Source: Clostridia bacterium (GTDB taxonomy: Bacteria > Bacillota > Clostridia > UMGS1883). From it: DNA of 59,612 nucleotides. Location of the stretch: positions 1 to 59,612 of the forward strand of contig JAFTOF010000009.1 of the NCBI GenBank assembly GCA_017451505.1, read 5' to 3'. A program made the position numbers and the translations under genes. This document shows, piece by piece, positions 1 through 9,787 of the stretch (position 1 is its first letter; each line of letters starts with the position of its first letter). Under the pieces are notes generated by a model. That model made no database searches. It was not told where the DNA came from and was given only the letters and a program-made list of their open reading frames with translations.

Positions 1-2
1 AC

Positions 3-413
3 TCTACAGAGAAAAAATCACGCTATGCACTGTTTGAAATTGATCTTACAAATATTAAAAATATTACCTCAGCAACAATAGATCTCAGTGCATCTAAAGT
101 CGATAATGGAGGCTCGTTGCGATTCTTCGCAGGAAGCGGAAACTATGACAGTGATTTTGCAAATCCTGCTTTGCCCACAAGTTATTTTGCAAGTGAGAGT
201 GTAACAAATAGTTCAACGCTAACAGATAGAACTTTCACTACGGATATTACAGAGTATCTTAAATCACAAGCAGAAGCAGGCAAGAAAAAGGTAACAATTT
301 TCGTATATTATACGGCATCACGTGCGAACTGGAACGGTGGATTCCGACTTTACTGGCCCGGAAAAACCAGCTTTGCTCCCACTCTTACAATTACTACAGC
401 AAATGACCAGTAA
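3..413 (+). CDS. C-terminal end of a secreted DNRLRE-type (CBM96-like) protein, 5' truncated
   Basis: The reading frame is open from base 3 to the TAA at 411-413, so only the last ~136 residues are in the window; the true start lies upstream. The visible part (YALFEIDLTNIKNITSATID..., then RFFAGSG and a final RPTLTIT-like strand) matches in layout the DNRLRE/disaggregatase-type beta-sandwich seen at about residues 985-1165 of the large exoprotein ending at 7815. That module is common in large secreted proteins of Clostridia and is thought to bind carbohydrate or act as a structural stalk. It is followed by a strong hairpin terminator. The module call rests on resemblance to the in-window paralogue; the role of the whole protein is unknown. 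Confidence 0.6.
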   Translation, partial: STEKKSRYALFEIDLTNIKNITSATIDLSASKVDNGGSLRFFAGSGNYDSDFANPALPTSYFASESVTNSSTLTDRTFTTDITEYLKSQAEAGKKKVTIFVYYTASRANWNGGFRLYWPGKTSFAPTLTITTANDQ

Positions 414-444
414 TTAACAAATCAATACCTAAATAAATTTACGC

Positions 445-490
445 AAACCCGACAGGGGCACGCAAGTGCGTGCCCCAAGCAGTCGGGTTT
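445..490 (+). terminator. Strong stem-loop after the truncated exoprotein gene
   Basis: Nested inverted repeat: AAACCCGAC (445-453) pairs with GTCGGGTTT (482-490), enclosing the near-perfect GC-rich hairpin GGGGCACGCA/TGCGTGCCCC. No clear T-tract follows, so it may act as a terminator or as an mRNA 3'-stabilising structure between the two exoprotein genes. Confidence 0.6.
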
Positions 491-568
491 AAATCAAAAA
501 TTGAGAATGTGAAAATATTTCCCATTTTGACTTTTTGATTTAAAAGTCCCTAAAAGGAGAAAATGAAA

Positions 569-3115
569 ATGAAAAAGTTTATATCCCTTATCACCCTAAT
601 AGCGATATTATCCACTTGTGCATTTGCCGCACCGGTAAAATATCCCGACCCGGCAATGCTCGACAAGGATGATCCGGCTTCCTACGAGCCTTATCCCATT
701 GCTCTTAATGCCACAAGCTATACTCCGTGGTTTACTATGCAGCATATGGAAACTGCCGACCACTATGTACGGGGAATCCGTGGCGGTGAAGGCGGCCAGA
801 TGGTAATGAGCCTTGCCATTTCTCCCGTAAACCCCAATCTGATGCTGATGGGTAGCGACATGGCTGGTATTTGGAGAAGTGTTGACGGCGGAGATAATTG
901 GTACGCTGTAACCGATAATTCCAATTTCCGCAGTGTTAATGACATTGTTTTCCACCCTACAAAGGAAAACGTAGCTTTCTCCGTACAGGGAACAAAGGGT
1001 GTGGATTCTTCCTCCCTTAATAAGCTTAACAACACCAAAATGGACGGTCTTTACCGCACAACAGATGGCGGACACAGTTGGGAGCATGTGCTTCATGCAA
1101 CAATGCTTACAAACGCCACTACTCACAATGTTATTGCTTTTGATGATGCTGAAAACGTATATGTATTAACTAGTGAGGGCGTCTATAAATCAGCTGACAC
1201 AGGTGCAAACTGGGAGCATATGGGCGTTATCGATGCTGAAGGAAAAGGTGGTGTATACTCACTCTGGGTTTCCGGTGACGGAAAAACCCTCGTTGCCGCT
1301 ACAGGAAAAAGCGGTATCAGCATAAGCACCAGTGGCGGTATTTTCTGGAAGCAGGCAAACGGCTCTCTTAAAGCTCAGGCAAGCTCTTTTACAGTTGACC
1401 CTCAGGACGAGAACCACTGGTATGCTATTTTTTCAGGTGAAGCGGAAAGGCTTTTCCACTCATATAACCGCGGTGAAACGTGGGAGCCTATAGGCTATTA
1501 TTCCTATGCTGACAAGAATAAACCGCTTGTGGTAAGAGCACTGTATATCCCCGAAAAGGGAATTACAAGGCTTATCCTTTTATATACGGCAATGTCCCGT
1601 CCAATACGCTACAGCGATGACGGTGGCAAAACATGGATTGAACCGAAGTCTCCTTACAAAGACACATTCACTAAATCCACTGGCTACTATGTAGAGGGAA
1701 TAGGAATTTGCCCCACAAACCATAATCTTGTAATTTTCTCTTACGGTGATAATATTTATAAATCCACAGACGGCGGTGCTACCTTTACATATTCCAACGG
1801 CGGCTACTCCTGTAACTATGCCCGTGACTTTGACATTGACCAAAAGGGCAATATGTGGATTGCATTTACTGACCGTGGAGTGGCAGTAAGTAACGCACCT
1901 TATAAAAAAGGAACATATCCCACATTTACTCGTCTTGATGTTGACGGAACTATTGGTCAGGTGGAAATTGACCCCAATAACCCCGAGCATGTGTTCATCA
2001 CCAAAGGTGGCTGGTCAGACCAGACACTTATGGAAAGCTACGACTACGGTAAGACATGGAAAACCTTCAGCGACCTTCCTCAGGTCAACTATACTGTTTT
2101 TGAGTATCACAAAAACAACCCCAATATGATATATACCAATCAGTATACATCACTTGATAACGGACGAACCTGGCAGAAAAACACAAAGAGCATTTCCTCC
2201 GTTTCTCCCGTGGATTCCAACGTGCTTTACGGACTTACCGGCAATGTAATCCGTAAGTCGACCGACTGCGGCAGTACTTGGACTGACATTGCTGATATTA
2301 AAAGCCAGCCCAAGGTTGTCCGTGCCGATGTGGCAGACAAGGACACCGTTTGGGTAGGCTGCTACAACGGCGATGTAGTTAAAGTTACAGGTGACACCCA
2401 GAGAGTATTCAACAAGAATAACGGCATTGTAAAATTCGGCGATGCAGTAAACAGCGTTTGCGAAATCGGTCAGAACCCCAAAAACCCCAATCATCTTTTA
2501 ATGGGAATGACCTCCTCCGACGGTGCCATAAAAACCCCCGGTCTTCTTGAAACCTACGACGGCGGACAAAACTGGCACGTGGTAAAGGGAATGTGGTCAG
2601 CAAGAATAGTAAATACTATTGAATTTTCACCCTACGGTGACGAGGTATTTTTGGGAACATGCAGTAACGGTAATATCCTCTATGATTTTAATGTATATAA
2701 ACAGTACCTTGACGGCACTTTGAAGGTAGATAAATCAAATGAAGTCCTTCTTCCGGGTGATGCAAGTAAAATCCGTGTAATGAAGGACGGACTCACGCTT
2801 TCTTTTGACCAGATGCCATTTATCGAGAACGGCAGAACGATGGTTCCTTTTCGCAAGATTTTTGAGGAAATGGGTGCAAGTGTAGAGTGGATAGCAGAAA
2901 CACGCTCTGTAAAAGCAACAAGAGGCGATACTGTAATTGAGCTTCAGATTGGAAGCACAGTCGCAAAGGTAAACGGAAGTTCTGTAACCCTTGATGTAGC
3001 TCCTAATATATATAATTCCAGAACTATGGTACCACTTCGTTTTATTTCAGAAAACCTTGATGCAAGGGTAGAGTGGAACGGGGAACTTCGCCGTGTTGAA
3101 ATAAACACAAAATAA
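569..3115 (+). CDS. Secreted GH74/sortilin-like beta-propeller exoprotein with C-terminal copper-amine-oxidase-N domain
   Basis: This is an 848-aa exported protein. It begins with a Sec signal peptide (KKFISLIT... to about residue 22, cleavage near FAA-APV). About residues 50-710 carry many BNR/Asp-box-like repeats (RSVDGGDNW, YRTTDGGHSW, KSTDGGATF, ETYDGGQNW), the pattern of two-propeller GH74 xyloglucanases and VPS10/sortilin-type proteins. The first blade has LMGSDMAGIWRS, aligning with the catalytic-Asp blade of GH74. About residues 740-848 form a copper-amine-oxidase N-terminal-like stalk domain (ENGRTMVPFRKIFEEMGA, NSRTMVPLRFISENL). I start at the second ATG because the GGAG at 556-559 is too near the ATG at 563, and the paralogue at 4024 starts with the same KKFISLIT. 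Probable role is extracellular polysaccharide (beta-glucan/xyloglucan) hydrolysis or binding; substrate is inference. Confidence 0.8.
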   Translation: MKKFISLITLIAILSTCAFAAPVKYPDPAMLDKDDPASYEPYPIALNATSYTPWFTMQHMETADHYVRGIRGGEGGQMVMSLAISPVNPNLMLMGSDMAGIWRSVDGGDNWYAVTDNSNFRSVNDIVFHPTKENVAFSVQGTKGVDSSSLNKLNNTKMDGLYRTTDGGHSWEHVLHATMLTNATTHNVIAFDDAENVYVLTSEGVYKSADTGANWEHMGVIDAEGKGGVYSLWVSGDGKTLVAATGKSGISISTSGGIFWKQANGSLKAQASSFTVDPQDENHWYAIFSGEAERLFHSYNRGETWEPIGYYSYADKNKPLVVRALYIPEKGITRLILLYTAMSRPIRYSDDGGKTWIEPKSPYKDTFTKSTGYYVEGIGICPTNHNLVIFSYGDNIYKSTDGGATFTYSNGGYSCNYARDFDIDQKGNMWIAFTDRGVAVSNAPYKKGTYPTFTRLDVDGTIGQVEIDPNNPEHVFITKGGWSDQTLMESYDYGKTWKTFSDLPQVNYTVFEYHKNNPNMIYTNQYTSLDNGRTWQKNTKSISSVSPVDSNVLYGLTGNVIRKSTDCGSTWTDIADIKSQPKVVRADVADKDTVWVGCYNGDVVKVTGDTQRVFNKNNGIVKFGDAVNSVCEIGQNPKNPNHLLMGMTSSDGAIKTPGLLETYDGGQNWHVVKGMWSARIVNTIEFSPYGDEVFLGTCSNGNILYDFNVYKQYLDGTLKVDKSNEVLLPGDASKIRVMKDGLTLSFDQMPFIENGRTMVPFRKIFEEMGASVEWIAETRSVKATRGDTVIELQIGSTVAKVNGSSVTLDVAPNIYNSRTMVPLRFISENLDARVEWNGELRRVEINTK

Positions 3116-3135
3116 TACTAAAAGGACTTGATATT

Positions 3136-3984
3136 ATGACCGACAGGCACTCATGGAAGCTTGGTGCATCTTCTTGTATTCTCCGCGGAAGCAAGAATCA
3201 CACGGAGGATGGATTTAAAAAATATCTCGATGCAGGAATAAAGTATGCCGAGCTATCCCTTTCAGTATGGACAGGTGATTACGAAAAGCTTGATTTTTAC
3301 GACCACCCCGAAAAAATTAAAGAAATAGCTCTGTCACAGGGTGTAGAATTTGCTACATTCCATACCCCGTTTTCAATGGAGGTCAGCCTTTCGATTCCCG
3401 ACAAGGAAAAAAGGGAAGAAGCATACAAAATTATTGAAAAAGCAATTCGTGCTGCGGCAAAAATCGGAATTAAAATAATGGTGCTTCACCCCTCATGCGG
3501 ATATGACGAGCTTTACCCTGAAAGGCAGGCTTATCTTGAGCAGACCTTGGAAGAAGTAAGACGTGTAAATGAACTTTGTAAAAGCTTAGGTGTAACCCTT
3601 GCGGTGGAAAACATGAAGCCTGACCATATTTGTTGCAGAAGCTGCGAAATGATTTATCTTCTTGAAAACATTCCCGATTTAAAGGTATGCTTTGATACAA
3701 ATCACAGCTTGCTTGAGTCTCCGGAAGATTATTTGGATGCACTTTTTAAAGCAGGTATGAAAGGCAGAATCGTTGCCACGCATGTTTCGGACTGTGACCT
3801 TGACTGCGAGATGCATCGGCTTCCCGGCGACGGAAAAATAAGCTGGGAAAACGTTCTTTCAAAGCTTGAACAGCTTGAATTTAACGGAGTGTTTATGTAC
3901 GAGGTTTCCAAAGCAAAGGACAGAGAAGAAGCGTATACGCCGAGTATGATAGCGGATAATTTTAGAGAAATTGTATTATCGTAG
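3136..3984 (+). CDS. Sugar phosphate isomerase/epimerase family (xylose-isomerase-like TIM barrel)
   Basis: 282 aa, the usual size for AP-endonuclease-2/xylose-isomerase-like barrels. Visible metal-ligand-type motifs are LHPSCGYDE, the Glu in AVENMKPDH, CFDTNHSLLES, ATHVSDCDLDCEMHRLPGDG (His/Asp) and the late Glu in FMYEVSKAK. SD AAAGGA precedes the ATG. It has no signal peptide, so it is cytoplasmic. It lies between two paralogous exported beta-propeller proteins with gaps of only 20-40 bp, which suggests cotranscription and a role in converting a sugar released by them. The exact isomerase or epimerase reaction cannot be read from sequence. Confidence 0.8.
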   Translation: MTDRHSWKLGASSCILRGSKNHTEDGFKKYLDAGIKYAELSLSVWTGDYEKLDFYDHPEKIKEIALSQGVEFATFHTPFSMEVSLSIPDKEKREEAYKIIEKAIRAAAKIGIKIMVLHPSCGYDELYPERQAYLEQTLEEVRRVNELCKSLGVTLAVENMKPDHICCRSCEMIYLLENIPDLKVCFDTNHSLLESPEDYLDALFKAGMKGRIVATHVSDCDLDCEMHRLPGDGKISWENVLSKLEQLEFNGVFMYEVSKAKDREEAYTPSMIADNFREIVLS

Positions 3985-4023
3985 GGAAAAACTATTGAAT
4001 TTATATCCAAAGGAGAGAACAAA

Positions 4024-7000
4024 GTGAAAAAGTTTATATCTCTTATTACGGCACTGGCAATATTATCAACCTGTGTGTTTGCAGCACCAGTGAAATACAC
4101 CGACCCTGCACTTATGGAAAGCACGGAGGAGGCATTTTACGAGCCTTATCCGATTAAAAGTACTGCCACACGCTATACCCCATGGCTTACCATGTACCAT
4201 ATGCAGAGAAAGGTGGATGCAGACAAAGGACTTCGCGGCGGTGAAGGCGGACAGATGATTATGTCAGCCGCAGTTTCTCCCGTAAATCCGAACCTTGTTC
4301 TTTTCGGAACAGATATGGGCGGCCTTTGGAGAAGCGTTGACGGCGGTGAGAATTGGTACAGCGTAACCGACAATATCAATATGCGTGCAGTAATGGGGAT
4401 AGAATTTCACCCCACAAAGGAAAATCTTGTTTACTGCATTCAGAGTGCAAAAGGAACAGGTCTTGCAAAAAGCCTTAAAAACACTTCCATGGACGGACTG
4501 TACCGCTCAAAGGACGGCGGCAGAACATGGGAGCAGGTGCTTCATGCACTTTTCCTGGTAAACGGTGCTTCGCAGGAGCTTATACAGTTTGATGATAACG
4601 GGAATGTCTACGTTCTCTCCCGTGAGGGCGTATATAAATCAACCGACGACGGAGAAAACTGGAAGTGTATCGGTACGCCCGATGCCTCTACAGATGTAGA
4701 TAATGATGAGAACTATGAAGACTCAAACGACAGCGAGGGAAACGAGGTAACAGTAGATACATCAACCTCCGGCGGTGTATTTGCTCTGTGGGTTTCCGGC
4801 GACGGAAAAACCCTTGTTACAGCTACCTCCACAAGCGGTATTTCTCTCAGCACCAATGGCGGTACAAGCTGGGTGAGCAAGAATGTCAGCACAAATAGCA
4901 CCGGTGCATATTCTATTGCCGTTGACCCTAAGGATACTACACACTGGTATGCAATTTTTACAGGTGAAAGCTCAAGAGTTTACGAAACAAAAAATTCAGG
5001 TACAAGCTGGAGTGCAATTAACAGTGATTACTATGCTGACAAGAACAAAGCTATGGTAGTTAAGATAAGCTACCCCGGTAACGGTAATACACGTCGTTTG
5101 CATTTGGTATATACAAATGCCGCACATCAGTACCGCTACAGCGATGATAATGGTACTAATTGGTATCGCTCCGATAATATAGCAGCTGTAAATGAAGACA
5201 CCTTTACACAGTCAACAGGCTATAATACAGAGGCTCTTGAAATCTGTTCATCAAATCCTGATATTGTATTTTTCTCCTACGGCGATGTAATGTACAAATC
5301 TACAAACGGCGGTAAAACTTTCTTCTGGTCAAATGCGGGATATTCCGGAAACTATGCAAACGGATTTGTATTTGATTCAAAGGGAAGACTGTGGATTCCC
5401 TTTACAGACCGCGGTATGGCTGTGACTGATACCGCATATTCAAAGGGCAGTTACCCTACCGCTACAAAAACAACTGACAACGGAACAATCGGTGCAGTCG
5501 GAATTGACCCAACTAATGAAAACAATATTTATATAACCAAGGGCGGATGGTCAAATCAGACACTTTATAAATCAACCAATGGCGGTTCTACATGGGCGGT
5601 TGTAAAGGATTCCTCCGGAAATGCAATCCAGTACACAAGTGCATGTAAGGTAATTAAGTTCCACAGTGATTATGCAAATAACGGCATAATCTACGCAGGA
5701 AAATATAAATCAAGTGATTTCGGTAAAACATGGACGGCACTTAGCTATAATATTTGGGACATTTCACCTATTGATTCCAATCTTCTTTTCAGTGTAAGCG
5801 GAAAGAATGTAATGTTTTCAATAGATGCCGGTGCAACGTGGAGTGCGATTGATACCAGATATGACGAAACTGTTTTCAGTGCTCCGCGAGCAATTGAAGC
5901 AGATCATTTTGATAAAACCGTTTGTTGGGTAACTGGCTATGGTGGTTATGTATTCCGTTGTACAACTGCAGGTGGAGTAACTTCATATAGTAATGCCAAT
6001 GGACTTACGCCTTTGGGAGATGTTACCAACAGCATTGATGCAATTGTACAAGACCCCAACGACGCAAATCATCTTATTGCAGGCACAAACGGTCCTGATG
6101 GAAAGACAAAAACCACAGGCCTGTACGAAACCTACGACGGCGGTAAAACATGGCACGTTGTAAAGGGGCTTCCCTCGGCACGCAATATACAAAGCCTTGA
6201 ATTTACACCTGCGGGTGATGAGGTATTAATTGGTACCTGCAGTCAGGGAACAATGATTTATGATTTCAACACGTATAAAAAATACCTTGACGGCACACTG
6301 ACCGTTGACAAATCTGACGAAATTCTCCTTGAAAGCGATGCGGATAAATATAGAGTAATGGTAGACGGAAGTACACTCAGCTTTGCAGAAAACGAAACTC
6401 CCTACCTTGCAAACGATGAGATTTATATGCCGGTCAAAAAGTTAATGGAAGAAGCAGGATATACTGTTTCTCTAAACGGTACTGCTATTACTGCAAGCAA
6501 AGATTATGTCACATATTCAATTAGTGCAGACAGTTCTACCATAGTTGAAAACGGGGAAGAAGTTACGCTTTCCAATGCAACGCAACTTAAAAATAATATC
6601 CTCTTTGCACCGCAGTCTTTCTTTAACTCATGCATGGATATTGAAGCGGAATACGATAGCACACTTCGCCGTGTAGAAATGAAATTAGTTCCTGTATTAA
6701 AGATTACCTATAGCTACGGTGATTCGGAGGCATCTAAAACCGAATATGTTAAGAACGGTGCTGAAATCAAACTTGAAAAGGAACTGACACGCCCTGGCTA
6801 TGAGGTTAGTCACTGGACTGATTTAAGCGGTAATACATACGCACTTGGAAGCACGGCTGTAATTACAGAGAACACCACCTTTACCGCTGTATGGAAAAGA
6901 AGTAATAATGCGAAGTTTATGGCAGATAACGATAATAGCTATTATCCAAGTGATACCGTTATACTTACAGATACATATGATGCTGACGCGGCAAGCTACA

Positions 7001-7815
7001 AGTACACTGTGGATTATTCCGCCGCATACAGCGGAACGTATAATTTGATTGCCGACAGGGTGAAAATAGCAGATACATCAAAGAGAGACCGTAAATATGC
7101 AGCATATAAATTTGACCTTACAAAGATGGGCAAGATTAATACCGCTGTGATCCGACTTCAAGGCTCTCAGGTAAAAAGCGGCGGATATATACGTGTGTAT
7201 TCCGGAAATGGAAAATGGGACACGGAGTTTGGCACCACAGGTGTCAATAAAGGGGAAACCGAAACCTTTTCGACAAAAGAATCATTTCCTTCATTCAGCA
7301 GTAATTATGTACAATCAACCGTAATAAAAACGGGAACAACCAATGTTGACAGGACGATTGATATATCAGAATTTATAAAGGCAGAACAGGACGCAGGTGC
7401 TAAGTATGCCATAATATATGTTGTTTACCATTTATCCAATACAGATGGTACAACCACATATAATAACGGTCTCAGACTCTACAATATGGGTGCTTCTGAA
7501 GCTCTCCGTCCGCAGCTTATTGTGAATGAGCCTACGGAAATCGAAGTAATTACCAAATCGGGAACAATCTACGCACAGGCTGATGTCGAGGGAAAGACAG
7601 GAATCCCCGTAATTGCATACTTTAAAGAAAATGAAAATGGTGTCCTTGTACTGCAAAACGCAATAATCGGTGAGCCTGTTACGGATACCACTAAAAAAAC
7701 AAGCATCGACATAGAGTTTGCAGAGGGAGAGAAACCCGTTGTGAAATTCTTTATATGGAACGGTAAAGATTTGCTTGTTCCTCTTATGGATAGTCAGTCG
7801 ATTACAATTGAATAG
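4024..7815 (+). CDS. Large secreted GH74/sortilin-like exoprotein with InlB-type repeat and DNRLRE modules
   Basis: 1263 aa from a GTG start (SD AAAGGAGAG six bases upstream). Order of parts: signal peptide (1-21), double beta-propeller with Asp-box repeats (about 55-770; GTDMGGLWRS, RSVDGGENW, YRSKDGGRTW, KSTNGGSTW), a degenerate copper-amine-oxidase-N-like domain (about 785-885), one Listeria-Bacteroides/Flg_new-type repeat (about 890-958; YVKNGAEIKL ... TFTAVWKR), a DNRLRE/CBM96-like sandwich (about 985-1165), and a C-terminal beta domain ending in KFFIWNGKDLLVPL. It is clearly a paralogue of the 848-aa protein upstream (same signal peptide and first blades) but carries an Asp/Glu-rich insertion near residues 220-240 and extra C-terminal modules. 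No sortase motif or SLH domain is seen, so cell attachment is unclear. Function (extracellular glycan degradation) is inferred from the propeller type. Confidence 0.8.
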   Translation: MKKFISLITALAILSTCVFAAPVKYTDPALMESTEEAFYEPYPIKSTATRYTPWLTMYHMQRKVDADKGLRGGEGGQMIMSAAVSPVNPNLVLFGTDMGGLWRSVDGGENWYSVTDNINMRAVMGIEFHPTKENLVYCIQSAKGTGLAKSLKNTSMDGLYRSKDGGRTWEQVLHALFLVNGASQELIQFDDNGNVYVLSREGVYKSTDDGENWKCIGTPDASTDVDNDENYEDSNDSEGNEVTVDTSTSGGVFALWVSGDGKTLVTATSTSGISLSTNGGTSWVSKNVSTNSTGAYSIAVDPKDTTHWYAIFTGESSRVYETKNSGTSWSAINSDYYADKNKAMVVKISYPGNGNTRRLHLVYTNAAHQYRYSDDNGTNWYRSDNIAAVNEDTFTQSTGYNTEALEICSSNPDIVFFSYGDVMYKSTNGGKTFFWSNAGYSGNYANGFVFDSKGRLWIPFTDRGMAVTDTAYSKGSYPTATKTTDNGTIGAVGIDPTNENNIYITKGGWSNQTLYKSTNGGSTWAVVKDSSGNAIQYTSACKVIKFHSDYANNGIIYAGKYKSSDFGKTWTALSYNIWDISPIDSNLLFSVSGKNVMFSIDAGATWSAIDTRYDETVFSAPRAIEADHFDKTVCWVTGYGGYVFRCTTAGGVTSYSNANGLTPLGDVTNSIDAIVQDPNDANHLIAGTNGPDGKTKTTGLYETYDGGKTWHVVKGLPSARNIQSLEFTPAGDEVLIGTCSQGTMIYDFNTYKKYLDGTLTVDKSDEILLESDADKYRVMVDGSTLSFAENETPYLANDEIYMPVKKLMEEAGYTVSLNGTAITASKDYVTYSISADSSTIVENGEEVTLSNATQLKNNILFAPQSFFNSCMDIEAEYDSTLRRVEMKLVPVLKITYSYGDSEASKTEYVKNGAEIKLEKELTRPGYEVSHWTDLSGNTYALGSTAVITENTTFTAVWKRSNNAKFMADNDNSYYPSDTVILTDTYDADAASYKYTVDYSAAYSGTYNLIADRVKIADTSKRDRKYAAYKFDLTKMGKINTAVIRLQGSQVKSGGYIRVYSGNGKWDTEFGTTGVNKGETETFSTKESFPSFSSNYVQSTVIKTGTTNVDRTIDISEFIKAEQDAGAKYAIIYVVYHLSNTDGTTTYNNGLRLYNMGASEALRPQLIVNEPTEIEVITKSGTIYAQADVEGKTGIPVIAYFKENENGVLVLQNAIIGEPVTDTTKKTSIDIEFAEGEKPVVKFFIWNGKDLLVPLMDSQSITIE

Positions 7816-7835
7816 GAGAAAAACAAGTTTTTACA

Positions 7836-7873
7836 AAGAAGTGTCAAATCTAAGATTTGACACTTTCTTTATC
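7836..7873 (+). terminator. Intrinsic terminator after the exoprotein operon
   Basis: Perfect 12-bp hairpin AAGTGTCAAATC (7839-7850)/GATTTGACACTT (7854-7865) with a TAA loop, flanked by A-rich and T-rich runs (TTTCTTTAT). It separates the secreted-protein locus from the two-component system. Confidence 0.85.
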
Positions 7874-7902
7874 ATATGCTAAAATAATCTTGGGTGATAT
7901 AT

Positions 7903-8571
7903 ATGGCTACAATACTTGTTGCGGAGGACGACAGAAACATGCGTCTTTTAACCTCTGCACGGCTGAAAGATTATTATACTGTTAAAACCGCTTGCGACGG
8001 AGCCGAGGCGTTGGAAATCATACATAATGGCGGAATTGATTTAATCGTTGCAGATATTATGATGCCAAAGATGGACGGATATGAGCTTTTAATGGCAATA
8101 CGAAGCGAGGGATATGAAACCCCTTTTTTGTTTCTGACTGCAAAGGAAACCTTTGCCGATAAAGCAAAGGGGTTTGAGCTTGGAACAGATGACTATATGA
8201 CCAAGCCTTTCAGCAGTGAGGAGCTTTTGTGGAGGGTAAAGGCACTTCTTCGCCGTTCAAATATTAATCAAGAGAAAAAGATTCTTATAGGAAATGTTGT
8301 GCTGGATTCGGAAAAATACGCGGTCTATTCGGACACGGAATATATTGAATTGCCTAAAAAAGAATTTGACCTTCTTTTTAAGCTCCTTTCGTATCCTGAA
8401 CAGATTTTTTCAAAGGAACAGCTTTTGACAAGCATATGGGGAATAACCAGTGAAAGCGGAGAGGAAACTGTTAAAACCCATATCAGCAGAATTCGAAACC
8501 GCCTTAAAAATATGCCCGAAATTAATATTCAGACCATAAAAGGGCTTGGATACAAGGCAGTGGTTAATTAA
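7903..8571 (+). CDS. OmpR/PhoB-type response regulator
   Basis: 222 aa. The receiver domain (about 1-120) has the acidic pocket AEDD (8-10), phospho-acceptor Asp51 in VADIMMPKMDGY, conserved Thr79 in FLTAKE and Lys101 in MTKPFSS. A winged-helix DNA-binding domain follows (about 127-222; ELPKKEFDLLFKLL ... VKTHISRIRNRL). I use the ATG at 7903: GGGTGA (7892-7897) is well spaced for it, while the GTG at 7894 lies inside that site. The partner kinase starts 14 bp after the stop, so they form one operon. The signal and target genes are not visible; the exoprotein locus just upstream is only a positional candidate. Confidence 0.93.
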   Translation: MATILVAEDDRNMRLLTSARLKDYYTVKTACDGAEALEIIHNGGIDLIVADIMMPKMDGYELLMAIRSEGYETPFLFLTAKETFADKAKGFELGTDDYMTKPFSSEELLWRVKALLRRSNINQEKKILIGNVVLDSEKYAVYSDTEYIELPKKEFDLLFKLLSYPEQIFSKEQLLTSIWGITSESGEETVKTHISRIRNRLKNMPEINIQTIKGLGYKAVVN

Positions 8572-8585
8572 AAGAGGGGAAATCT

Positions 8586-9671
8586 ATGAAAAAACCCGAT
8601 ATTTCAAAGTACGACATAGCTAAATATGCCGACGATATTTCAAAATATACAAATAAAATAATACCTCAGTTCTTGATTCAGTCAATCGCTGTAGTTATCA
8701 CCTCCATTTTAGGAAGCTATTTTATGACGTGGCTCATCAATGATGCACTGGAGATAAAAAACACCTACCTTGGAGCATCTCTTGAGCTTATCGGCGTTAT
8801 AGGATTTCTTGTTATTTTGCTTGTTCCCATGAACATGATATTCTATAGGTCAAGAAAAAAAGAAATCAGAATCCTATCCGAGGGTATCAAGCACCTTGCC
8901 GAGGGTGATTTTGATTATGAAATACCCCTTAAAAAGGGATATTCGCTGGCAAAGGTATATGCCAATTTCAATAAAATGTGTGAGGAACTGAGAAGCGTTC
9001 AGATGCTGAGAAATGATTTTATCAACAGTTATTCACACGAATTTAAAACACCCATTGCGTCAATAAACGGATTTGCCTCACTTCTCCTTGAAAAAGAGCT
9101 TAGTGATGAAGAAAAAAATGAATATCTAAAAATAATCATTGAGGAAACAGACCGATTATCAAGACTTGCAACAAATACAATATTATTATCACGGCTTTCT
9201 TCGCAAAAAATTGTAACCGATACACAGCGTTATGATATTAGCGAGCAAATCAGGCAGTGCGGCATTTTATTATCGGGGCAGTGGATGGAGAAAGAAATAG
9301 ATTTTTCTCTCAATCTTCCGCCTGTTATGTTTGACGGAAACAGGGAGCTTATGCAGCATTTGTGGATTAATCTTATTTCAAATGCCGTGAATCACACACC
9401 GAAAAACGGAAAAATTACTGTTTCATATTCCGAAACCAAGGACAAAATTGCTGTTTCAGTTTCCGACACAGGCACTGGGATGGATGAAAACACAAAAAAG
9501 CACCTCTTTGACCCGTACTTCCAGGGTGATTCATCACGGTCAAAACAGGGGCTTGGTCTGGGACTTTCCATTGTTCAAAAAATTGTGGAGCTGTGCGGAG
9601 GTGAAATAAGCGTGGAAAGTACCTTGGGAGAGGGGAGCACATTCATAGTTAAACTCCCTAAAGTAAACTGA
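8586..9671 (+). CDS. Membrane sensor histidine kinase
   Basis: 361 aa. Two predicted membrane helices (about 29-51 and 62-85) are separated by a very short extracytoplasmic loop of about ten residues, so it probably does not sense a large external ligand through a PAS- or Cache-like domain. A HAMP-like segment (about 88-140) leads to the HisKA dimerisation helix with phospho-accepting His151 in SYSHEFKTPIASI. The ATPase domain shows the N box (NLISNAVNHTPKNG), G1 (DTGTGMD), F box (FDPYFQGD) and G2 (GLGLGLSI). SD GAGGGG precedes the ATG. It pairs with the response regulator directly upstream. Confidence 0.93.
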   Translation: MKKPDISKYDIAKYADDISKYTNKIIPQFLIQSIAVVITSILGSYFMTWLINDALEIKNTYLGASLELIGVIGFLVILLVPMNMIFYRSRKKEIRILSEGIKHLAEGDFDYEIPLKKGYSLAKVYANFNKMCEELRSVQMLRNDFINSYSHEFKTPIASINGFASLLLEKELSDEEKNEYLKIIIEETDRLSRLATNTILLSRLSSQKIVTDTQRYDISEQIRQCGILLSGQWMEKEIDFSLNLPPVMFDGNRELMQHLWINLISNAVNHTPKNGKITVSYSETKDKIAVSVSDTGTGMDENTKKHLFDPYFQGDSSRSKQGLGLGLSIVQKIVELCGGEISVESTLGEGSTFIVKLPKVN

Positions 9672-9787
9672 ATGTAAACAAATTCAAAGAAATGATTTAC
9701 GAAATAAGAACCTTTTTGTGATAGCCTCTAAAATAGACTAACGGGGATTTATGTTCTGTTTGATGTCGAATTATGGAGGTTATTATT

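Noticed and set aside
608..1126. Long minus-strand open frame inside the first exoprotein gene
   Set aside because: It is antisense to a well-supported gene with signal peptide and repeats; its product is low-complexity Cys/Ile/His-rich with no recognisable domain. The same applies to other antisense frames across the window.
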